Of a stretch of DNA of 64,000 bases, positions 58,406 through 64,000 are shown one piece after another; the first letter of the stretch is position 1, and every line of letters begins with the position of its first letter. Under the pieces are notes generated by a model, which was not told where the DNA came from, made no database searches, and saw nothing but the letters and a program-made list of their open reading frames with translations. The position numbers were made by a program, and so were the translations under genes. Source of the stretch: an uncultured Christensenella sp. (lineage in GTDB: Bacteria > Bacillota > Clostridia > Christensenellales > Borkfalkiaceae); NCBI GenBank assembly GCA_910579705.1, contig CAJTUI010000013.1, forward strand, positions 1 to 64,000, in the 5' to 3' direction.

Positions 58406-59815
58406 TTAAACTACGTAATTTTTGAAGTATTTAGAAGAATCGAACTTTATCGATAATTTCGTTTCCGTTTCATCACGCTCAACCGTCAGATTCAAGGTAT
58501 CGCCCTCGCGAACGGAAAGCATAGCCTCGGGCAGGTGATAACGGCGGGTAATTTCCATATACGGCTGTTTCACCTCTCCGTCCGCTCCCAGAATTTCCAA
58601 GCCCCTGAAATAATCGCCTTCGCGCAGAACGCCCTGTGAAGGCGCGCCGCTTACTTCTAAGACTTTAATCTGCTCGTAAATCTCGGCAAGGCCCGTTTCC
58701 TTGTTGTATTGAGAATACGTGTCGGTGACATCGTGTTTAACGTTCAGCATCGCCTTGTAAACCCCGCCGTTAGTAAGCATTTTGTTACCGTTATCGACGT
58801 AGTTTTCATACATAAGCGACAACAGCCGCCTGACGCTGTTTGCGGGGAGAGCGTAACCCATATTGTCCGCGCCCTCTTCGTCCGACTTGGCGTTTACGAT
58901 TGCGATAATTTCGCCCTTGGTGTTATACAGCGCTCCGCCCGAATTGCCGTGGTTTACGGCCGCGGTAGTGCGCAATACCCTGTAAGACACATAATCGTCT
59001 TCGTAATAAGCATTTTCTTTCAGCGACAACAATATATTCTCGCTGTCCCTGCTGATTATTCCGTTCGACGCCGAAACGCCTTCGCCAGACGCGTTTCCGA
59101 CCGCATAGACGTACTCTCCGACGTTGACGTCGGCCTGCATCGAAAAGCTTGACGCAACGGCGTCGCTGCGCCTTAAAACCTCGCTGTCTGAAACTTTCAA
59201 AAGCGCTATATCGTACGTGACGGACGCACCTATGATTTCGGCGTCCATTCTGTAATTTTCGTCGCCAGAGATATTGTAATTCAAATCAACTTTATAATTG
59301 ATATCGTTCTCGTCCTGTCCGTAAAGATACAGTCTTATATCCTGACAGAACGTGCTGTCGGAAGTATCGTCGTAGATAACGTGACAGTTGGTTACGACGT
59401 ACGCGTCGCCCGCGCTCTTGTCAAGCCACAGTATCGCGCCCGAGCCCGAGTAAACCTTGTAGGTCGTGCGGGTGCTAGAAAGCCCCGGAATACTGCTGGG
59501 CCGCGAGGCCTGAGTATACGCGAAACGCGAAAGTATGGAAACGCCCGACATAAGCGATTTGTTGATAACGGACTGTAAACCGGTCTGGTTTTCCACGTCC
59601 TCTTTATCGTAAGTAAGATACTCTTTCAAAAACTCTTCAAGCGAAAGATTTTCGTTGCCGGGGATTGTTTTTGCCGCCTCGTACAAGTCGTAAACCGTGA
59701 CGTCCTGAGCGGATTTACCGTCCCGCCCGTCTCTTCCGTCCTTGACGGAGCAACCCGTAAATAACATCAACGCGGCCAAAGCCGCGGCGACGATTACCGT
59801 TAAAATTTTCTTCAT
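58406..59815 (-). CDS. Surface S1C (HtrA-like) serine protease lipoprotein
   Basis: This is an exported quality-control-type protease anchored by lipid (FTGC, Cys22). A short collagen-like GRDGRDGKS stretch follows the anchor, then a helical linker. The chymotrypsin fold carries the catalytic His in VTNCHVIYD, Asp in TYDIALLKV and Ser in NHGNSGGALYN. A C-terminal PDZ-like domain (about 365-465, with SGAPSQGVLREGDYF) completes it. It differs from classic HtrA in having a lipid anchor instead of a membrane helix and a longer linker. It should act on the outer face of the membrane, perhaps on misfolded secreted proteins. A TATAAT box at plus 843-848 of the upstream spacer is the likely promoter. 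Confidence 0.9.
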   Translation of the reverse strand: MKKILTVIVAAALAALMLFTGCSVKDGRDGRDGKSAQDVTVYDLYEAAKTIPGNENLSLEEFLKEYLTYDKEDVENQTGLQSVINKSLMSGVSILSRFAYTQASRPSSIPGLSSTRTTYKVYSGSGAILWLDKSAGDAYVVTNCHVIYDDTSDSTFCQDIRLYLYGQDENDINYKVDLNYNISGDENYRMDAEIIGASVTYDIALLKVSDSEVLRRSDAVASSFSMQADVNVGEYVYAVGNASGEGVSASNGIISRDSENILLSLKENAYYEDDYVSYRVLRTTAAVNHGNSGGALYNTKGEIIAIVNAKSDEEGADNMGYALPANSVRRLLSLMYENYVDNGNKMLTNGGVYKAMLNVKHDVTDTYSQYNKETGLAEIYEQIKVLEVSGAPSQGVLREGDYFRGLEILGADGEVKQPYMEITRRYHLPEAMLSVREGDTLNLTVERDETETKLSIKFDSSKYFKNYVV

Positions 59816-59864
59816 TGCAAAATCCTTGTGACGTTTGCTTTAATTATAAACAGAAAAATACGTT

Positions 59865-61088
59865 TTAAAGCTCCACGCCGTTAATTTTAAGAAGTTCGCG
59901 CGCGGTGTCAACGCTGTCTACGCCCGTCTTGTTTTTTACAGGCGCAAACTCCTTTTGTCTGTCGACTTCGAACGCGAGGCAGTTGCCCATAAACCTGACC
60001 ATATCCACGACCAGCGTTTCGAATTTATAGCCGTTGGGCTCTTCGGGCTCCGCAAGCGCGCCGTTTTCTATATGCGGTATCGCCTTTTTTGCGAGGTGAT
60101 AGGGCAGTTTCCAGGAAATCGTAGCATTGAGCACGTGAACGTTAAACAGATAGTTGAGCGTTACGCCGTAACGGTAAGAAAGCTCGCCTTTGCGGTTGTA
60201 CTTTTTGGTAAACTCGGGCGGCATTTCATAGTACTCGACGATACAGGGCTTGCCGTCCCTTTCGCAGAGTACGCCCACCTTTTCCTCGGGGCAGGTCTTT
60301 TTGACGACCTTCGCGCCGCAAAAACATCTCGACAGCGAAGTCGCGCCGATAAACGCAGGGTCGCAAATGCGCTGTAAAACGTTATCCACGCCGAAAACGT
60401 TCAGCCATTCCACGCCCTCGCGTTCGAGAACGCGGTTAAGGCCGCTGTTTATAAGCGACGAATACCAGCCGCCGTTGCCGTTGGGAGAGAGCGCGACGCG
60501 GTGTTTCTCCGAAAGGAATATCTTTCCGTCGAAATCGCAAACGGGCTCCTTATCCTGTATATAGAAATATATCTTGTCTTTGGGATAACCGAAGTAGTTG
60601 TTCTCCGCAAAGAACGCGACAGTTTCGTCGTTATTGACGTCGCTCGTCATAATAAACAACGGGAAATTCCTGCCCGTGACGCGCGTTACGTCCTTTATGT
60701 TGTTCATAAGCTGTTCGAAAATAGACAGCTGTCTTGTTACGCCGATATTAAACATACCCTTTGGCTTATCGAAACCGAGACGGGTACCCTGACCGCCGGC
60801 GAGCAGAACCGCGCCGACCTTATGTTCTTTTAAAAGTTTTATTCCTTCTTCTTCGTATTTCTTACGGTTCTTTTCTATATCTTCAAGGCTTTTCGCAGGG
60901 ACGGGTTTATACTTGCCCGTCTTTTTCTGCTCCGAATTGTTCTGTATATTTTTAACAACCGAAAAGTTGAGATTTGTTATTTCGTCGAGCAAGATACGGC
61001 GCTGTTCTTCGTCCAGTTCGTCGTAATAATCCAAAAGCTGGCTCTGCCCGCGCTGACTGAGAAACAGTTTAGCTCTTTCGTAATCCAC
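59865..61088 (-). CDS. UDP-sugar pyrophosphorylase (UDPGP/UAP1 family)
   Basis: This nucleotidyltransferase makes a UDP-sugar from UTP and a sugar-1-phosphate. The 407-residue protein belongs to the eukaryote-like UDPGP family, not the bacterial GalU or GlmU families: LLAGGQGTRLGFDKPKG is the nucleotide-binding loop, NPNGNGGWY-like SPNGNGGWYSSLINSG contacts the uracil/sugar, and VEWLNVFGVDNVLQR follows. N-acetylglucosamine-1-phosphate or glucose-1-phosphate are the likely substrates. The start is a GTG at 61086-61088 with CGGAG before it. It is transcribed alone, divergent from the Nudix gene. Confidence 0.9.
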   Translation of the reverse strand: MDYERAKLFLSQRGQSQLLDYYDELDEEQRRILLDEITNLNFSVVKNIQNNSEQKKTGKYKPVPAKSLEDIEKNRKKYEEEGIKLLKEHKVGAVLLAGGQGTRLGFDKPKGMFNIGVTRQLSIFEQLMNNIKDVTRVTGRNFPLFIMTSDVNNDETVAFFAENNYFGYPKDKIYFYIQDKEPVCDFDGKIFLSEKHRVALSPNGNGGWYSSLINSGLNRVLEREGVEWLNVFGVDNVLQRICDPAFIGATSLSRCFCGAKVVKKTCPEEKVGVLCERDGKPCIVEYYEMPPEFTKKYNRKGELSYRYGVTLNYLFNVHVLNATISWKLPYHLAKKAIPHIENGALAEPEEPNGYKFETLVVDMVRFMGNCLAFEVDRQKEFAPVKNKTGVDSVDTARELLKINGVEL

Positions 61089-61178
61089 TTCGAGTTCTCC
61101 GTTAAGTATTATATTATATATATTATATAGTATATGTGAAAATAAGTCAATAATTTTGTTAAAACTTGGAAATAACTA

Positions 61179-61207
61179 TTGTAAATTGTTAAAATTTATT
61201 GTATAAT
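61179..61207 (+). promoter_or_regulatory. Promoter of the Nudix-lemA-DUF2207 unit
   Basis: TTGTAA (179-184), 17 bases, TATAAT (202-207). A leader of about 50 bases carries a perfect AAGGAGG Shine-Dalgarno. Confidence 0.75.
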
Positions 61208-61263
61208 ATGAGTTGTAAGAGTTTATAGTTTTTGATTTTAATGACCTGTAAGGAGGTAGAAAT

Positions 61264-61755
61264 ATGTATTGTACGGTTTGCGGAGAAAAACTTACGCTTA
61301 TGTTCAAGCAGGACGAAGGACTTGTCCCCTATTGCAAGACTTGCAGCGAATACCGCTTCCCCCGCTTCGCCACGGCGGTCAGTATGGTGGTGACAAACAG
61401 GACGAAAGACAAGATTTTACTTGCAAGACACAACGGCAGCGAGGATTACATACTCTTCGCGGGGTATATCAAAAAGGGCGAAACCGCCGAGAAAGCCGTC
61501 ACGCGCGAGTTCAAGGAAGAAACAAGGCTGGATACCGTGAAGTTCAAGTATATGGGCTCACGCTATCACGAACCTAAGGACGTGCTTATGCTCAACTATC
61601 TTATTATGGCCGAGAACGGAAACGCCGTGCCCGATTTGAACGAGCTTGAAGAAGTTAAATGGTTCTCGCCCGAAGACGCGATTGCCGCGATAAGAAAGGA
61701 CAGCGTTGCCGAAACGTTTTTAAAGAACGCTTTGGCCGAAATAAAGAAACTGTAA
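61264..61755 (+). CDS. Nudix hydrolase with N-terminal zinc ribbon
   Basis: This 163-residue hydrolase cleaves nucleoside diphosphate-linked substrates. The first 30 residues are a zinc ribbon (CTVCGEK and CKTCSEY), as in bacterial NADH pyrophosphatases. The Nudix box is GYIKKGETAEKAVTREFKEE followed by TRL; the usual glycine near its end is replaced by Arg, but the metal-binding glutamates are kept. The length is shorter than NudC. The start has a near-perfect Shine-Dalgarno. It lies 22 bases before lemA, in a three-gene rightward unit. Confidence 0.9.
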   Translation: MYCTVCGEKLTLMFKQDEGLVPYCKTCSEYRFPRFATAVSMVVTNRTKDKILLARHNGSEDYILFAGYIKKGETAEKAVTREFKEETRLDTVKFKYMGSRYHEPKDVLMLNYLIMAENGNAVPDLNELEEVKWFSPEDAIAAIRKDSVAETFLKNALAEIKKL

Positions 61756-61777
61756 AATAATTTTTAGGAGATTTTTT

Positions 61778-62365
61778 ATGAATTTACTTTTAGGGACCGG
61801 CGTTATCGCCGGCATAGTTGCGGGCGTTGTGGCGCTGATTGTGCTCATAATAGTTATCTGGGCGATTTCCGCGCGCAACAGGTTTGTACAGATGGAGAAT
61901 CAGTATGAAGAGGCTTTCCACAATATCGACATCTATCTTAAAAAGCGTTACGACCTTATCCCTAACCTCGTTGAAACGGTAAAAGGCTACGCCGCGCACG
62001 AAAGCGGCACGCTTGAAAGAGTTGTCGAGGCGAGAAACAAGGCGCAAAACGCCTCCTCCCCCGCCGAGAAAATCGAGGCGAACGCGGAGCTTTCCCAGTC
62101 GATAAGAAACTTCAATATGGTTATGGAAAGATATCCCGAGCTTAAGGCAAACGCCAACTTTATTGATTTGCAGAACCAGTTGAAAGCAATCGAAAGCGAG
62201 CTTGCAAACGTAAGAAAATACTACAACGCGACCATCAAACAGTTCAACACCAAAATACGCACTTTCCCCGCTTCGATTATCGCAAAGAGTATGAAGCTTG
62301 AAAAACAGCCGTATTTTGAAATCGACGACCCCGTTGAAAGGCAGAACGTTAAGGTTCAGTTTTAA
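61778..62365 (+). CDS. lemA: LemA family membrane protein
   Basis: This 195-residue protein has one N-terminal membrane segment (about 8-30) and a long four-helix bundle with the family core QYEEAFHNIDIYLKKRYDLIPNLVETVKGY, here shown by its parts DIYLKKRYDLIPNL and VETVKGYAAHE, then ARNKAQNA. The C-terminal FPASIIAKSMKLEKQPYFE is also typical. LemA function is unclear; its pairing with DUF2207 is common and suggests an envelope role. The next gene starts 13 bases later. Confidence 0.94.
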   Translation: MNLLLGTGVIAGIVAGVVALIVLIIVIWAISARNRFVQMENQYEEAFHNIDIYLKKRYDLIPNLVETVKGYAAHESGTLERVVEARNKAQNASSPAEKIEANAELSQSIRNFNMVMERYPELKANANFIDLQNQLKAIESELANVRKYYNATIKQFNTKIRTFPASIIAKSMKLEKQPYFEIDDPVERQNVKVQF

Positions 62366-62378
62366 ATTTTAAAGAGAT

Positions 62379-64000
62379 ATGAAAAGAGTTAAATTTTTTC
62401 CCGTAATATTGTTACTGGCGCTTACCGCATTGCTTGCGGTAAGCGTTTACGGGCTTAAAAGCGCGCAGCCTGCCCGTGCGCAGGATACGGTTGACTACGG
62501 CGGCTATAATTCTTACTCCCTCTACTTCAAAAGTCTTGACGTGACTTACGAGGTTGCGGAAAACAGGAAAATTGCCGTAACCGAAATACTGACCGTGCAT
62601 TTCACGGGCACGCAGAGCACGGGTTTTATAAAGGACATTCCCACTAACGGCGGAGAACTTATCAGAAACGTAAAAGTATCTGAAATGTCGAACGGCGTTT
62701 ATAAAAACGTGCCGTACAGCCTGTATTACGAGGACTCGGGTTTCCTCAGCGTGGACATCGGCGACACCTCGCTGAAAACAAACAAGACTTTCACATACGT
62801 CATAACTTACGATTACTGTCTTACCAAATCTCAGGAAGGTAAGAACGCCTTGCACCTGAACGCGATAGGCACGGGCCGCGACGCGAAAATCGAAAATGCA
62901 AGCGTGACGATAATAACGCCGAAAGGTTATATCGATTCTGTCTGCCGCGTCGGGCTTAGCGAAGAAACCGGCGAATGGCACGGAGAAGTTACGGAAAGCA
63001 GGCTTGACGACGGAAGAACCAAGCTGTCCGTCAAAGACGTTGCTCTGGCAGAAAAAGAAGGCGTGACGATTGAAATGAATTTCGAGGACGGTGTTTTATC
63101 CAACTACTTCGAGTTCACGCCTTACTGGTTTTTAATTGCCGAACTTTTAATCTTTGCGGCAATAGTGCTCCTGAAACTGTTTGTGTTCAACAAGAACCGT
63201 ATTATGCCGGTCGTCAACTACGAGGCGCCCTATAAAATGGACCCCCTTAAAATGGGCAAGCTTATCGACAACTCCGTCGACGGAGAGGACGTCACCTCGC
63301 TTATATATTACTGGGCCAGCAAGGGTTTTATAAAAATCAACCTCGACGACAAAAAAGACCCCGTGTTGATAAGAATCAGGCAGACCCTGCCCGACGACTT
63401 CCCTTCCTATCAGAAGGTTATGTATAACAGCCTGTTCCTGAAAGGCGATATGATACAGACAAGCAGCCTAAAAAACAGTTTCTATAAAGTAGTAGCGCAG
63501 GTATCGGCACTGGTGAACGGCCAAAACAAAAATCTGTACGACAGTAAAAGCAAAACTTTTTCGCTGGTGCTGGCTGTTATAGGCGGATTTATTCTGGGAC
63601 TTGCACCCTTCCTTATATCTATTTTGCAGATATCAGGTAAGCTCCTGTCCTTTTTCAGTTTCTTCACCGTAGTTCCGGCCGTAGCCTTAAACATACTTAT
63701 GCAGACCGTAATGTTTAACAGGCACAAGTTTAAAAAGTTAACCTTCATTCTTTGCTGCTTAGGCTTAACGCTGCTGGGCGCGTTTATAGGTCTGTTCTAC
63801 GTCTTTTTGGTACCGTCGGGAATTATCGGCGTAGTCCCGAAAATTCTTATTTACGCCTCGGGCGTGGCGGTATGGCTTTCGTCCGTACTCATTATCTCGC
63901 GCACTAAGGAATACAACGACACGCTTAACGAGATACTCGGTTTCAAAAACTTTATTAAGCTTGCCGAAAAAGACCAGCTTGAAATGATGCTCGAAGAAGA
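62379..64000 (+). CDS. DUF2207 membrane protein (truncated by the window edge)
   Basis: The frame from the ATG at 62379 stays open to the end of the window, so at least 540 residues are present. It has a signal/anchor segment (about 5-28), an extracellular beta-rich DUF2207 domain (about 40-245, starting DYGGYNSYSLYFKSLDV), a membrane segment at about 250-270, a cytoplasmic domain with IDNSVDGEDVTSLIYYWASKG, and three further membrane segments (about 400-425, 430-450, 465-485). The function is unknown; LemA and DUF2207 genes often occur together. The C-terminus lies outside the window. Confidence 0.9.
   Translation, partial: MKRVKFFPVILLLALTALLAVSVYGLKSAQPARAQDTVDYGGYNSYSLYFKSLDVTYEVAENRKIAVTEILTVHFTGTQSTGFIKDIPTNGGELIRNVKVSEMSNGVYKNVPYSLYYEDSGFLSVDIGDTSLKTNKTFTYVITYDYCLTKSQEGKNALHLNAIGTGRDAKIENASVTIITPKGYIDSVCRVGLSEETGEWHGEVTESRLDDGRTKLSVKDVALAEKEGVTIEMNFEDGVLSNYFEFTPYWFLIAELLIFAAIVLLKLFVFNKNRIMPVVNYEAPYKMDPLKMGKLIDNSVDGEDVTSLIYYWASKGFIKINLDDKKDPVLIRIRQTLPDDFPSYQKVMYNSLFLKGDMIQTSSLKNSFYKVVAQVSALVNGQNKNLYDSKSKTFSLVLAVIGGFILGLAPFLISILQISGKLLSFFSFFTVVPAVALNILMQTVMFNRHKFKKLTFILCCLGLTLLGAFIGLFYVFLVPSGIIGVVPKILIYASGVAVWLSSVLIISRTKEYNDTLNEILGFKNFIKLAEKDQLEMMLEE

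Noticed and set aside
61105..61140. Very AT-rich alternating TA stretch before the pyrophosphorylase gene
   Set aside because: Short repeats of TATA form chance palindromes; it probably just contains that gene's promoter, whose boxes I cannot choose with confidence.
1..64000. CRISPR array, phage genes, restriction or toxin-antitoxin systems
   Set aside because: I looked for short regularly spaced repeats and for the usual protein motifs and found none; the only mobile-element sign is the recombinase fragment at the left edge.

Overview
The window looks like a chromosomal segment of an anaerobic Bacillota bacterium, most likely a gut member of class Clostridia. The signs are lipoprotein-anchored sugar enzymes, a CUT1 sugar ABC transporter, an AraC-type regulator, rubredoxin, and the NadD/YqeK/RsfS/YhbY/Obg, Pgk/Tpi/GpmI and SecG/RNase R/SmpB gene groups. 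A finer placement (for example Christensenellales) is only a guess. Most promoters read clearly as TTGACA/TTGCCA-17-TATAAT. No CRISPR array, rRNA or complete insertion sequence was seen.

Region 1 (1-29.6 kb, all on the minus strand) is one large carbohydrate-utilisation locus. In transcription order it encodes an AraC regulator, an MsmX-like ATPase with a large unusual insertion, a DUF1189-like membrane protein, an SGNH hydrolase lipoprotein, a GH43 lipoprotein, a CBM9/DOMON-like lipoprotein, a 1965-residue modular repeat lipoprotein, a sugar-binding protein, two permeases, and cytoplasmic GH31, GH3, GH3, GH2 and GH20 enzymes. I infer that extracellular enzymes trim a branched plant glycan (xyloglucan- or arabinoxylan-like side chains would fit), the ABC transporter imports oligosaccharides, and exo-acting cytoplasmic enzymes finish them. 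The 3' end of the locus is damaged: the GH20 gene is fused in frame to the WYL domain of a transcriptional regulator, which itself runs out of frame into a serine recombinase gene that leaves the window.

Region 2 (29.6-35.4 kb) is more AT-rich. It begins with a probable small structured RNA that has its own strong promoter and terminator. A DNA-repair cluster follows: Ku, a ligase-only LigD, an SRAP/HMCES protein and a Y-family polymerase. Rubredoxin, rhodanese and two small uncharacterised proteins are interspersed. A 640-bp gene-free stretch with strong hairpins lies next to tRNA-Glu(CUC).

Region 3 (35.5-64 kb) is GC-richer housekeeping DNA: an alpha/beta hydrolase, pgi, a RecD-like helicase, a DeoC-family protein lacking both catalytic residues, rsfS, a nadD-yqeK fusion, yhbY, obg, a Rho-family protein lacking key catalytic residues, an MBL hydrolase, a DUF1934 protein, tyrA, pgk, a divergent XRE/membrane-protein pair with paired operator-like repeats, tpiA, gpmI, an EamA transporter, secG, rnr, smpB, metY, metA, an S1C protease, a UDP-sugar pyrophosphorylase, a Nudix hydrolase, lemA and a truncated DUF2207 gene. 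Five genes have a TATAAT box placed 6-7 bases before the ATG, which predicts leaderless mRNAs.
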